Source: Nocardioides sp.
Lineage (GTDB): Bacteria; Actinomycetota; Actinomycetes; Propionibacteriales; Nocardioidaceae
NCBI RefSeq assembly: GCF_014360585.1
Contig: NZ_JACIXG010000007.1
Location: 1-64,000 of the forward strand
DNA length: 64,000 bases
Reading direction: 5' to 3'
The position numbers and the translations under genes were made by a program. How positions within the stretch are numbered: position 1 is the stretch's first letter; every line of letters starts with the position of its first letter. Positions 42,456 to 50,234 of this stretch are shown here, one piece after another. Under the pieces are notes generated by a model. That model made no database searches. It worked only from the letters and a program-made list of their open reading frames with translations, and was not told the origin of the DNA.

Positions 42456-44936
42456 TCAGACGCTGATCTGCTCGCGTTTCACCGTGGCCCCGTCGACGGC
42501 GGTGGAGCCGTGGGCGCGCTCGAGCGCGGCACCTTCGACGTCCATGTTCGGGAGGATGCGGTCGAGCCACTTCGGTAGCCACCACGCGGAGCCGCCGAGG
42601 AGGTGCATCAGGGCCGGCATCAGCAGCATCCGGACGATGAAGGCGTCGAGCAGCACACCGAGGGCGAGGCCGAAGCCCATCGAGCGGATCATCACCGACT
42701 CGGCGAAGACGAACCCGCCGAAGACCGAGACCATGATCAGCCCGGCCGCGATCACGACCGAGCGCCCAGCCCGGAAACCCTGGGCGACGGCGAGGCGGGC
42801 CGGCGCGCCGTGGACGTACGCCTCCCGCATCCCGGAGGCCAGGAACAGCTGGTAGTCCATCGCCAGGCCGAAGAGGATCCCGACCAGCAGGATCGGCAGG
42901 AAGCTCAGGATCGGTCCGGTGCTGTCCAGGCCGATCAGCTCGGCGCCGATGCCCTTCTGGAAGACCGCGACCACCAGGCCGTACGTCGCCAGCAGGGAGA
43001 GCACGAAGCCACCGGTCGCGATGAGCGGCACCAGGATGGAGCGGAAGACCAGGATCAGGATCAGCAGGGAGAGCCCGACGACGACGCCGAGGTAGGGGAG
43101 GAGTACGTCGGTGAGCCCCTGAGACACGTCGATCGCGACCGCGGTGGCGCCGGCGACGCCGAGGGTGATGTCGCCGTTGACCGCCGGCATGTCCCTGATC
43201 GTGTTGACCAGCTCGTTGGTGGAGACGCTGTTGGGGCCCTCCTCGGGGACGACCTGGAAGGCGGCCGTACGACCGTCCTCGGAGACCGCAACGGGAGCCA
43301 CAGCGCGGACGTTGTCGAGGTCTGCCAGCGTCCTGGCGACCGTAAGCTGCGCCTGCTGGACGCCGGACTCGCTGAGCCCGTCGGGCAGCTCGGCGGCGAC
43401 CAGCAGCGGGCCGTTGGCGCCGGCGCCGAAGCTGTCCTCGGTGATCGTGTAGGCGGTCTTGGCCAGCGAACCCTCGGGCTCAGAGCCGCCGTCGGGCAGG
43501 CCGAGGCGCATGTCGAGAGCGGGGACCGCGAGGGCGAGCAAGGCGATCACAGAGGCGATGACCGTGACCAGCGCGCGCCAGGTCGGCATCGGCTTGGCGC
43601 GGGCCTCGGCGGCGTCCTGTGCGCTGACCTTCTTCTTCGCCCGCTTGGAGACGATGCGGCCGCCGACGAGCCCGAGGATGGCCGGGGTCAGGGTGATCGC
43701 GACCAGGACGGCGATCGCGACGCAGGCGGCGCCGACCGATCCCATCAGGCCGAGGAACGGGATGCCGGTCATGTTGAGCGCGACCAGCGCGACGATCACG
43801 GTGGACCCCGCGAAGACGACGGCGGTGCCGGCGGTGCCGTTGGCGAGCGCGATCGACTCGGTGACGTCGGAGCCGTGGAGCAGTTGCTTGCGGTGTCGGT
43901 TGAGGATGAAGAGCGAGTAGTCGATGCCGACGGCGAGGCCGAGCATCAGGCCGAGGATCGGGGTCATCGAGGCCATCTGCACGACGCCGGAGAGGGAGAG
44001 CGCACCGAGGGCGCCGATGCCGACGCCGGTCAGTGCGGTGACCAGCGGGACGCCTGCGCCGATGATGGTGCCGAGCATGACCAGCAGGACGATCGCGGCG
44101 ACGCCGACACCGACGATCTCGCCCGGGCCCATCGGGTTGGGTGGCTCCTGGGACAGCTCGGCGGAGACGCCGATCTCGACCCCCTCGACCGGGTCGTCGG
44201 TGAAGTGGTCGACGGTGGCCTTCTTGGTCTCCTCGGACATCTCCAGACGGCCGACGGAGTAGGCGACGTTGACCAGTGCGGCCGAGCCGTCCGCGGAGAC
44301 CATCCGGATCTCCTCCGAGAGTTCCAGCAGCTGGGCGCCGTTCTGGGCCTCGGCGGCGTTGGTCTCGAGGTCGGCGGCGCTGTCGTCGAGCTTCGACTGC
44401 TGCTTGTCGAGGGCGGCCTGCTGGGCGTCGATCTGGGTGGTCGGCAGCCCGGCGGCCTCCGTCTTCGCGCGAGCCTCGTCGATGTCGGCCTGCGCCTTGT
44501 CGAGCTTCGCCTGAGCACGCTCGAGCTTGCTGCGGCCGGCCTCGATCCTGGCCTGTCCCTCGGCGACCTTCTCGGCCTGCGCCTCGCGCTGGGCCTCGGT
44601 CTGGAACGGGTCGGTGACCGCGGCGACGTCGGGGAGGTCCTCGGCACTGGTGATCAGCGCCTGGATCTCCTGCTTCTGGGTGGAGCTGAGCGGGCTGCCG
44701 TCCTCGGTCCGGAAGGCGATGGTGCCGGATCCGCCGGCCAGGTCGGGCAGCCCCTCCTGGAGCTCGTCGACCACCTCGGACGACGGCAGGCCTGGGATGT
44801 CGAAGGTGGTGGTGAGCTCGCCGGACCAGGCGACGTACGCCCCGGCAGCGCCGGACAGCGCCAGCACCCAGGCAAGGATCACCAGCCAGGCGCGGCGCGC
44901 GGCCGTCTTGCCCAATCGATACAACAGCTCCGCCAT
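42456..44936 (-). CDS. MMPL-family RND transporter
   Basis: An 826-residue RND-superfamily lipid exporter of the MmpL/YdfJ type, with 12 hydrophobic segments in two halves and the family's GxxxDY motif: [15 protein letters not shown] in the first half and [17 protein letters not shown] in the second. Between the first and second membrane segments lies a predicted coiled coil (about residues 115-200) rich in Ala, Lys, Gln and Glu. It probably exports a lipid or hydrophobic molecule. A GGAGGG site precedes the ATG. The TetR gene across the shared 137-base gap probably controls it. Confidence 0.92.
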   Translation of the reverse strand: MAELLYRLGKTAARRAWLVILAWVLALSGAAGAYVAWSGELTTTFDIPGLPSSEVVDELQEGLPDLAGGSGTIAFRTEDGSPLSSTQKQEIQALITSAEDLPDVAAVTDPFQTEAQREAQAEKVAEGQARIEAGRSKLERAQAKLDKAQADIDEARAKTEAAGLPTTQIDAQQAALDKQQSKLDDSAADLETNAAEAQNGAQLLELSEEIRMVSADGSAALVNVAYSVGRLEMSEETKKATVDHFTDDPVEGVEIGVSAELSQEPPNPMGPGEIVGVGVAAIVLLVMLGTIIGAGVPLVTALTGVGIGALGALSLSGVVQMASMTPILGLMLGLAVGIDYSLFILNRHRKQLLHGSDVTESIALANGTAGTAVVFAGSTVIVALVALNMTGIPFLGLMGSVGAACVAIAVLVAITLTPAILGLVGGRIVSKRAKKKVSAQDAAEARAKPMPTWRALVTVIASVIALLALAVPALDMRLGLPDGGSEPEGSLAKTAYTITEDSFGAGANGPLLVAAELPDGLSESGVQQAQLTVARTLADLDNVRAVAPVAVSEDGRTAAFQVVPEEGPNSVSTNELVNTIRDMPAVNGDITLGVAGATAVAIDVSQGLTDVLLPYLGVVVGLSLLILILVFRSILVPLIATGGFVLSLLATYGLVVAVFQKGIGAELIGLDSTGPILSFLPILLVGILFGLAMDYQLFLASGMREAYVHGAPARLAVAQGFRAGRSVVIAAGLIMVSVFGGFVFAESVMIRSMGFGLALGVLLDAFIVRMLLMPALMHLLGGSAWWLPKWLDRILPNMDVEGAALERAHGSTAVDGATVKREQISV

Positions 44937-44985
44937 GGCGGCATCCCTCCGGTAATTCGCAACGGTGCGTCCAGTAAATCACCTG

Positions 44986-44999
44986 TGTCCTGACGGACA
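44986..44999. promoter_or_regulatory. TGTCC-N4-GGACA palindrome between mmpL-type and tetR genes
   Basis: An exact 5-bp inverted repeat with spacer TGAC lies in the divergent gap 44937-45073, about 50-63 bases upstream of the transporter start. It is a candidate operator of the TetR protein encoded from 45074. Confidence 0.4.
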
Positions 45000-45073
45000 A
45001 GGATCGTCGAGGGAGTGATGGGTCACATCCAAGTCTTCGCCACGGGATGGTGAAGGCTCTTAGGATGCCGTTC

Positions 45074-45652
45074 ATGCCAGCGTCAACAGGAGCTCGCCGT
45101 CGAGGAGCCGTACGCAGCGAGGAGGCTCGTCTCGCGGTGCTCGAGGCGACCGGGCGGCTCTTCGCGGCCCGGGGCTACGACCACCTCACCATCGAGGGCA
45201 TCGCGGCCGAGGCTAGTGTCTCCAAGCAGACGATCTACCGCTGGTGGTCGTCCAAGAGCGCGGTCGTGGCCGATGCCCTCATCGAAGACATGCTGCTGCC
45301 CGACAGCCCGGTCGTACCCGACACGGGGGACATCCGCGCCGACCTGATCGCCTGGATGCAGGATCTCATCGACCTCGTCGCCCAGCCCGGCAACGACGGT
45401 CTCGTCCGGTCGCTCGTCGCCGCAGCCTGCGAGAGCCCCGACATCGGCGCCCGCCTCAACGACGCCCTCGGCATCACTGCGACCGTCTCCACCCGCATCG
45501 AGGCCGCCGTCGCGGTCGGTCAGCTGCCGGCCGATCTGCCGGTCATGGAATTCGTACGAGCCCTCGTCGGCGGGTTCGTGCTCCACTCCCTCGAGCGCAC
45601 CGAGCCCGCGCCGGATGCTGCCGAACGCCTGGTCCGGGCCCTGCTCCACTAG
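45074..45652 (+). CDS. TetR-family regulator (divergent to MMPL transporter)
   Basis: A 192-residue TetR regulator. The helix-turn-helix spans about residues 15-60 (LAVLEATGRLFAARGYDHLT, ASVSKQTIYRWWSSKS). The C-terminal domain (LVRSLVAAACESPDIGARLN) resembles TetR_C_11-like regulators of efflux systems. The start at 45074 has an AGGA site 8 bases upstream; starts at 45047 and 45065 are also open. Divergent arrangement with the MMPL gene indicates that this protein represses it. Confidence 0.87.
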   Translation: MPASTGARRRGAVRSEEARLAVLEATGRLFAARGYDHLTIEGIAAEASVSKQTIYRWWSSKSAVVADALIEDMLLPDSPVVPDTGDIRADLIAWMQDLIDLVAQPGNDGLVRSLVAAACESPDIGARLNDALGITATVSTRIEAAVAVGQLPADLPVMEFVRALVGGFVLHSLERTEPAPDAAERLVRALLH

Positions 45653-45707
45653 GAACTACCCAAGAAAGAGGGCGTGCGGGCCGTTCGTCCGGGCTACGGT
45701 GGAAGGT

Positions 45708-46160
45708 ATGCCGAAGGTGCCTCCGCCCGTCTATGTCGCAGTAGGCCTGGCCGCCCAGCATCTGCTCGCTCCACGCCGCCGACCGACCCCGGTGAGATCT
45801 GTCGCCGCCGGTGCCCTCGCGGCCGGATCGGTCTGTGTGGCGGCCAGCGCGGTGCATGCGTTCAGTCGCAAGCACACCACGGTGAACCCGCTGGTGCCCG
45901 AGCGCAGCACCGCCGTCGTGGTCGACGGCCCGTTCCGCTACACCCGCAACCCGATGTACGTCAGCATGACCGGCGTCCTCACCGCTCACGCGCTGCTGCG
46001 CGGCGGCTGGCTCCCGCTGGTCCCCGTCGCCGCGTTCGTCGCGGTCATGGACCGCATCCAGATCCCCGCGGAGGAGCACGCGCTGTCGTGGAGCTTCGGC
46101 CGGACCTACGAGGAGTACCGCCGCGCTACGCCCCGCTGGCTGGGTCCGCCCCGGAGGTGA
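45708..46160 (+). CDS. Isoprenylcysteine methyltransferase-like membrane protein
   Basis: A 150-residue small membrane methyltransferase of the ICMT/PEMT type. It has about three hydrophobic segments and the family signature VVDGPFRYTRNPMYVSMTG followed by EEHALSWSFGRTYEEYRRAT, which contain the SAM-binding and catalytic positions. The usual substrates are membrane lipids or prenylated cysteines; the true one is unknown. The ATG at 45708 (GGAAGG just upstream) is used. It is followed 6 bases later by a VOC gene on the same strand. Confidence 0.82.
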   Translation: MPKVPPPVYVAVGLAAQHLLAPRRRPTPVRSVAAGALAAGSVCVAASAVHAFSRKHTTVNPLVPERSTAVVVDGPFRYTRNPMYVSMTGVLTAHALLRGGWLPLVPVAAFVAVMDRIQIPAEEHALSWSFGRTYEEYRRATPRWLGPPRR

Positions 46161-46166
46161 CACGGC

Positions 46167-46562
46167 GTGGCTGAGCTGCTCCACACTGTCCTAGACACCA
46201 CCGAAGTACGCCGCCTCGCGGAGTTCTACCGCCAGCTCCTCGGCCTCGTCTACCGGCCGGGCGACGAGGAGCCTGGCGAAGACGACTGGCTCGTCCTGAC
46301 CTGGCCCGACGGGCGTCGCGCGCTGGCGTTCAATCGGGTCGACGAGTCCGAGACGGCTCCGTCCGGCTGGCCTGCGCCTGGGGCGGTCAAGCACATGCAT
46401 CTCGACACGGTCGTGGGGTCTGTCGAGGAGCTGGATGCTGAGCATTCTCATGTGCTCGGGCTCGGGGCTGAGCTTCGTTATGACCGGTCTGATGATCCTC
46501 AGGAGCCGTTGCGGGCTTATGCGGATCCTGCTGGGCATGTCTTCTGCATCTTCGTCCGCTGA
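46167..46562 (+). CDS. VOC / glyoxalase-fold protein
   Basis: A 131-residue vicinal-oxygen-chelate protein with two beta-alpha-beta-beta-beta units. Metal-ligand positions appear as LLHTVLDTTEVRRLAEFY at the N-terminus and HMHLDTVVGS in the middle, followed by YADPAGHVFCIFV at the C-terminus. It starts at GTG 46167. No substrate is evident. It shares a probable transcript with the upstream methyltransferase-like gene. Downstream lies the repeat region. Confidence 0.85.
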   Translation: MAELLHTVLDTTEVRRLAEFYRQLLGLVYRPGDEEPGEDDWLVLTWPDGRRALAFNRVDESETAPSGWPAPGAVKHMHLDTVVGSVEELDAEHSHVLGLGAELRYDRSDDPQEPLRAYADPAGHVFCIFVR

Positions 46563-46782
46563 GACCACGCCCCGCTGGTCGAGACCGTGCCCCGCTGGTC
46601 GAGCCGCCGGAGCCGCTGGGCGGAGGCGTGTCGAGACCTCCCACTCCCGCTGGTCGAGCCGCCGGAGCCGCTAGGCGGAGGCGTGTCGAGACCAACACAG
46701 TTCCCTGCCGGAACGCTCAGTCCCCGGTGGTCGAGCTTGTCGAGACCTCCCTGCCGGAGACGCCCCACCCGAAGGCCGGTCA
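46563..46782. repeat. Tandem 47-bp repeat units plus REP core, no gene
   Basis: The unit CCGCTGGTCGAGCCGCCGGA continues through GTGTCGAGACC (47 bp) at 46592-46638 and again at 46647-46693, differing at a single base, with a period of 55. A partial copy lies at 46571-46586. The 23-bp palindromic REP core follows at 46727-46749. Each unit contains a small CCGCC/GGCGG hairpin. The element family also accounts for bases 33-100 of the window. No coding frame is supported. Confidence 0.75.
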
Positions 46783-46944
46783 GGGCCGCCGACCGACTTC
46801 GAGGATGTTCTCGACCCGGCCCGGAGTCAAGGACGGCCTTCGGCCGCCGGCTACGCCGGCCGCATTCGCGGTCCTTGACACCGGACCACGTCGAGAAAAA
46901 AGATGGCTGGCTATCGGGGCGGCGGCCCGGGTGTGGCGCAGCGC
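46783..46944 (+). repeat. Left arm of a ~160-bp inverted repeat bracketing the HNH gene
   Basis: This segment is largely the reverse complement of 48624-48782, including the near-identical core at 46826-46879 (GTCAAGGACGGCCTTCGGCC at its start). Each arm also has its own hairpin: GTCAAGGAC at 46826-46834 and GTCCTTGAC at 46871-46879. The match fades toward both ends of the arm. The HNH gene at 47143-48405 lies between the arms. Confidence 0.75.
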
Positions 46945-47142
46945 ATTCTTGCTTCGGAACGGTGATGTCGTGGGGTGCGAGGGTGGCCCTTCGGGCCACT
47001 TGTAGTCCACAAGCACGAGGCCGTTCGCTCACCGCGAAAACAGCGGCTGACCTGCGCATATAAGTAGATTCGTGCGGGCTGAAAGAGTAGAATCAGACCC
47101 ATCACAACACGCCCCTAAACACACCGGAGAGGAGGGGCGGCG
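46945..47142. other. Leader region of the second HNH gene
   Basis: About 200 bases without a gene. It is AT-richer near 47058-47100 (TATAAGTAGATTC, AGAGTAGAATCAG), where promoter-like -10 words occur, and it ends in a strong ribosome-binding GGAGAGGAGGGG just before the ATG at 47143. I see no extended hairpins comparable with those ahead of the first HNH gene. Confidence 0.5.
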
Positions 47143-48405
47143 ATGAGTCTCGAACCCGAGATCAACCACTGGGGCACCAACCCCAAGGACCCGATCGACG
47201 CAGAGCTCGCCGCCCTCGAATCCTCCCTCGACAACCTGCTCACTAGGAACCCTGCCTATTGGCGCACCGGTGAGAAGAAGGACCGGTTGAAGCGTCTGGA
47301 GATCATCCAGGCCAAACAAGCCGCGTTGCGGCTGCGGGTCCTCGCTGTCTCGGGTGACATCGCCGAAGAGACCGGCGCGAAAGACGTCTCAGGGTGGATG
47401 TGGACCGACCTGTTGGTCGACAAGAAGGTCGGACGTTCCGAGGTGAAACTCGCCGCCGGACTCGCGAAGTACGAGCTCGTCGCCGCCGGCCTAGCCGAGG
47501 GGGTCGTGTCCCAGGACAAGGCCCGGGTGATGGTCAAGGCCCTCGAGGTGATCGAGGCCGACCCCGAAGCCAGCACCGAGAACCTGGTGCTCGCGGAGAA
47601 GCTGCTGGTCGAGTACGCCACCGAGATGACCGCGACCAAGCTCGAGATCATCGGAAAGCGGATCCTGGCCGAGGTCGACCCCGAACGGTTCGAAGCAGCC
47701 GAAGCCAAAGCCCTCCAGCGCGAAGAAGAACGCGCCCAGCGGCGTACGTTCTTCACCTCTCGCGCCAACGGCGACGGGACCGTGGACATCCACGCCCGCG
47801 TTTCGAACGCGATCGGTCACCGACTCCGGACCATCCTGGACTCCCTGGCGCAGCCGAGGAAGCTCTCCGCTGAGGACCGGGGCCGTAAAGCCCCCTATGA
47901 CCGGCTGCTGGGCCAAGCGTTCGCTCGGGTCATCGAGACCTACGACGTCGACCAGTTGCCCCGCCACGGTGGCCATGCCACCACGGTGTTCATCACGATG
48001 AGCGTCGAGGACCTCCGCAAGGACCTCGGCACCGCTGCGTTGGGGTTCGATGGGGAGCAGATCACCGCCGCTGAGGCGCGTCGGATGGCGTGCAACGCCG
48101 ACCTCATCCCCGTCGTACTCGGCACAGGTTCCGAGATCCTCGACTTCGGCCGCAGCATCCGCCTGGCCCACCCGGTCCAACACCGGGCACTGCGGCTACG
48201 GGACAAGTGCTGCCAAGCCGAAGACTGCGACGCACCAGCCGCGTGGACCGAGGCACATCATCTGAAACCCTGGTCGATAGGCGGCCTCACAAATCTCGCG
48301 AACATGGTGTTGCTGTGTCCCAGCGATCATCGCCGGATCCACGACCCCAACTACGACTATGAACGCCTCCCGGACGGACGGATCCGGTTCACCCGCCGCG
48401 TCTGA
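47143..48405 (+). CDS. DUF222 / HNH endonuclease domain protein (second copy)
   Basis: A 420-residue 13E12-type protein. The helical DUF222 part opens MSLEPEINHWGTNPKDPIDA and continues through RLRVLAVSGDIAEETGAKDV. The HNH nuclease is CCQAEDCDAPAAWTEAHHL followed by NLANMVLLCPSDHRRIHDP. It is only distantly similar to the copy at 28039, so the two were acquired or diverged separately. Translation is set by GGAGGGG upstream of the ATG. The inverted repeats 200 bases to either side suggest it travels with them. Confidence 0.9.
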   Translation: MSLEPEINHWGTNPKDPIDAELAALESSLDNLLTRNPAYWRTGEKKDRLKRLEIIQAKQAALRLRVLAVSGDIAEETGAKDVSGWMWTDLLVDKKVGRSEVKLAAGLAKYELVAAGLAEGVVSQDKARVMVKALEVIEADPEASTENLVLAEKLLVEYATEMTATKLEIIGKRILAEVDPERFEAAEAKALQREEERAQRRTFFTSRANGDGTVDIHARVSNAIGHRLRTILDSLAQPRKLSAEDRGRKAPYDRLLGQAFARVIETYDVDQLPRHGGHATTVFITMSVEDLRKDLGTAALGFDGEQITAAEARRMACNADLIPVVLGTGSEILDFGRSIRLAHPVQHRALRLRDKCCQAEDCDAPAAWTEAHHLKPWSIGGLTNLANMVLLCPSDHRRIHDPNYDYERLPDGRIRFTRRV

Positions 48406-48623
48406 CCGCGCTGCGGCCTGCTCCGGCCCACGGATCCGACCTTGTGAAGGGTTTCACGAGGTCGGACCCTCTGTCCTAGCCGACGACCTAGTGGCCTCGG
48501 CGCGGCACGGGAGCGCCCTTGGGAAGGGTTCACGAGGTGTCATCGTCTAGTGCAGCGCCCCCGACGAACGTCCCCTGGCAGGGCAGGCCAACCCCGGTCC
48601 CCAATCCCGCACCCGACCCAAAC

Positions 48624-48782
48624 TCGCTGCGCCAAACCCCGCCGCCGACCCGATAGCCAGCCAAATTTCTCGCCGGATCCCGGTGTCAAGGACCGCGAAG
48701 CGGCCGGCGAAGCCGGCGGCCGAAGGCCGTCCTTGACTCCGGGATCCGGCGTGAACACCATCCAAAACGGGTCGGCGGCCCC
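48624..48782 (-). repeat. Right arm of the ~160-bp inverted repeat
   Basis: The arm is the reverse-complement counterpart of 46783-46944. Its own hairpin arms are GTCAAGGAC at 48685-48693 and GTCCTTGAC at 48729-48737. Between the two arms sit about 1.7 kb containing one HNH gene. Confidence 0.75.
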
Positions 48783-48860
48783 AACCCAACAAAGACGACC
48801 AGCCACAAATGCCCGAAAACTCGCCACCCAGGTCAAGAACACATCGCCCACCACCGCATA

Positions 48861-48898
48861 GCGCTATCGCACACGATCCCCGGCCGCCGCGATAGCGC
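48861..48898. repeat. Palindromic GCGATAGCGC element, left copy
   Basis: GCGCTATCGC (48861-48870) and GCGATAGCGC (48889-48898) are exact inverted repeats 18 bases apart. A second element of the same kind stands at 50140-50177, so the AraC/VOC gene pair lies between them. Confidence 0.65.
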
Positions 48899-48934
48899 AT
48901 GGGCAACCCGCCCCGACCGTGGCACCATCGAGAT

Positions 48935-49753
48935 ATGACCATGCCGGGAGTGCTTCGGCCCTACGTCACCTCGCTGGTCACCTACGACGTGGACTTCGGG
49001 GCGCCGGGGGTGCACCGGGGGATGCCGTCGACCGAGATCACCTTCGTGCTGTCGGTCGACGAACCGCTGGTCACCTCATGGGGGAGTGGCACTGAGCCGG
49101 TGACGGCATGGTCGCTGGTCTCCGGGCTGCACACTCGGCCGGCGGCGATCCATCACCGCGGCCACCAGCGGGGCGTGCAGCTCGGGCTCACCACTGCAGG
49201 GGTGCGGGCGCTGTTCGGGATGCCGGCGGCGGCCTGGCGCGGCGAGCTCCTGGCCCTCGACGAGGTGGCCGCACCAGGCGGCGTACGCGATCTTCCGGAG
49301 CGGCTCGCAGGGGCCGATCCGCAGACCTGGGGGCAGTTGGTCGTGGCCAGGCTGGTCAACGCTCTGGCGCGCCACGGCGAGCCCGGGCCGCGGGCGGAGG
49401 TCGGGCGGGCGCTGGCGTTGCTGACCGGGGGAGCGGGGGTGCAGGAGGTGGCCGACGACGTCGGCTACAGCCGACGGCGGATCAGCGACCTGGTACGCGC
49501 CGAGACCGGCGTCGCGCCGAAGCAGTTCCAGCGGCTGGCGCGTTTCGACCGGTCGCGCGGACTCGTCGGCCGGATGCCGCTGTCGGAGGCCGCGATGGTC
49601 TGCGGCTACGCCGACCAGGCGCATCTGACCCGCGAGTGGCACGAGTTCGCCGGGTGTACGCCGACGACCTGGCTGCGCGAGGAGTTCCCATTCGTTCAAG
49701 ACCTCGCCGACCGGCAGCCGGTTGACTCGAGGCATGAGCAAAGAACTTGTTGA
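48935..49753 (+). CDS. AraC-family transcriptional regulator
   Basis: A 272-residue AraC regulator. The N-terminal half is a compact beta-rich sensing region (MTMPGVLRPYVTSLVTYDV). The C-terminal double helix-turn-helix has VQEVADDVGYSRRRISDLV and the second helix MPLSEAAMVCGYADQAHLTR, ending with the conserved GCTPTTWLRE. It overlaps the downstream VOC gene by 20 bases and probably controls it. The start at MTMPGV avoids a basic 12-codon extension. Confidence 0.88.
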   Translation: MTMPGVLRPYVTSLVTYDVDFGAPGVHRGMPSTEITFVLSVDEPLVTSWGSGTEPVTAWSLVSGLHTRPAAIHHRGHQRGVQLGLTTAGVRALFGMPAAAWRGELLALDEVAAPGGVRDLPERLAGADPQTWGQLVVARLVNALARHGEPGPRAEVGRALALLTGGAGVQEVADDVGYSRRRISDLVRAETGVAPKQFQRLARFDRSRGLVGRMPLSEAAMVCGYADQAHLTREWHEFAGCTPTTWLREEFPFVQDLADRQPVDSRHEQRTC

Positions 49754-50132
49754 AGACGTAGCGAAGATCAAGTACTGGCAGTCGATGGCGTTTCAGGACG
49801 CCGAGGCGATGTTGACGTGGCTGAGCGCGATCGGCTTCGTCGAGCACGCCACCTACCGCGAGGACGGCATCGTCGTCCACGCCGAGTGGCTCTGGCCCGC
49901 CGGGGGAGGACTGATGTTCGGGCAGGTACGCGACGAAGGGGTCCTGAAGGCCACCGGAGGCTCCTCCGCCTATCTGATCGACGAGGACCCCGACGCCCTT
50001 TTCGACAAGGCGGTCGCCGCCGGAGCCTCCGTGGTCCGGCCGATGGTCGACCAGCCCTACGGCGGCCGCGGCGGCACCGTCACCGACCCGGAGGGCAACT
50101 CGTGGTCCTTCGGTAGTTACCAGCCGTCATAG
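49734..50132 (+). CDS. VOC / glyoxalase-fold protein (AraC-linked)
   Basis: A 132-residue VOC protein starting at ATG 49734 (MSKELVEDVAKIKYWQSMAF). The half-domains are AMLTWLSAIGFVEHATYRED and LFDKAVAAGASVVRP with GGRGGTVTDPEGNSWSFG at the end, as in bleomycin-resistance and glyoxalase-like proteins. The overlap with the AraC gene implies co-expression. A role in handling a small toxic compound is a family-level guess. Confidence 0.83.
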   Translation: MSKELVEDVAKIKYWQSMAFQDAEAMLTWLSAIGFVEHATYREDGIVVHAEWLWPAGGGLMFGQVRDEGVLKATGGSSAYLIDEDPDALFDKAVAAGASVVRPMVDQPYGGRGGTVTDPEGNSWSFGSYQPS

Positions 50133-50139
50133 GTGCTCC

Positions 50140-50177
50140 GCGATATCGCACACCCTGGTCGGCAGCCGCGATAGCGC
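50140..50177. repeat. Palindromic GCGATAGCGC element, right copy
   Basis: GCGATATCGC (50140-50149) and GCGATAGCGC (50168-50177) are inverted repeats with one mismatch. The spacer differs from that of the left copy, but both elements share the CCGCGATAGCGCA right arm and the TATCGCACAC left arm. Confidence 0.65.
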
Positions 50178-50234
50178 ACCACCAGCCCTGAGACGAAGAG
50201 GTCCCGGCCGTACCGACCCTTTAGCCTTGGAGCC

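Larger units (their letters stand above)
48406..48934. other. Repeat-rich non-coding region after the HNH gene
   Basis: About 530 bases without a supported gene. A short, nearly repeated phrase flanks a hairpin-like stretch at 48440-48545 (GGGTTTCACGAGG near 48450 and GGGTTCACGAGG near 48530). The right arm of the 160-bp inverted repeat occupies 48624-48782. The palindromic GCGCTATCGC/GCGATAGCGC element at 48861-48898 lies just before the AraC gene. Confidence 0.7.

Noticed and set aside
42603..44993. Almost 800-codon open frame antisense to the MMPL gene
   Set aside because: It is a GC-rich antisense shadow, rich in Asp, Gly, Arg and His, and lacks motifs, hydrophobic pattern and codon-usage support.
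46592..46693. Repeated units considered as a CRISPR array
   Set aside because: Only two full units with near-identical spacing sequence are present, no variable spacers of constant length exist, and no cas genes are nearby. It is a dispersed repeat.
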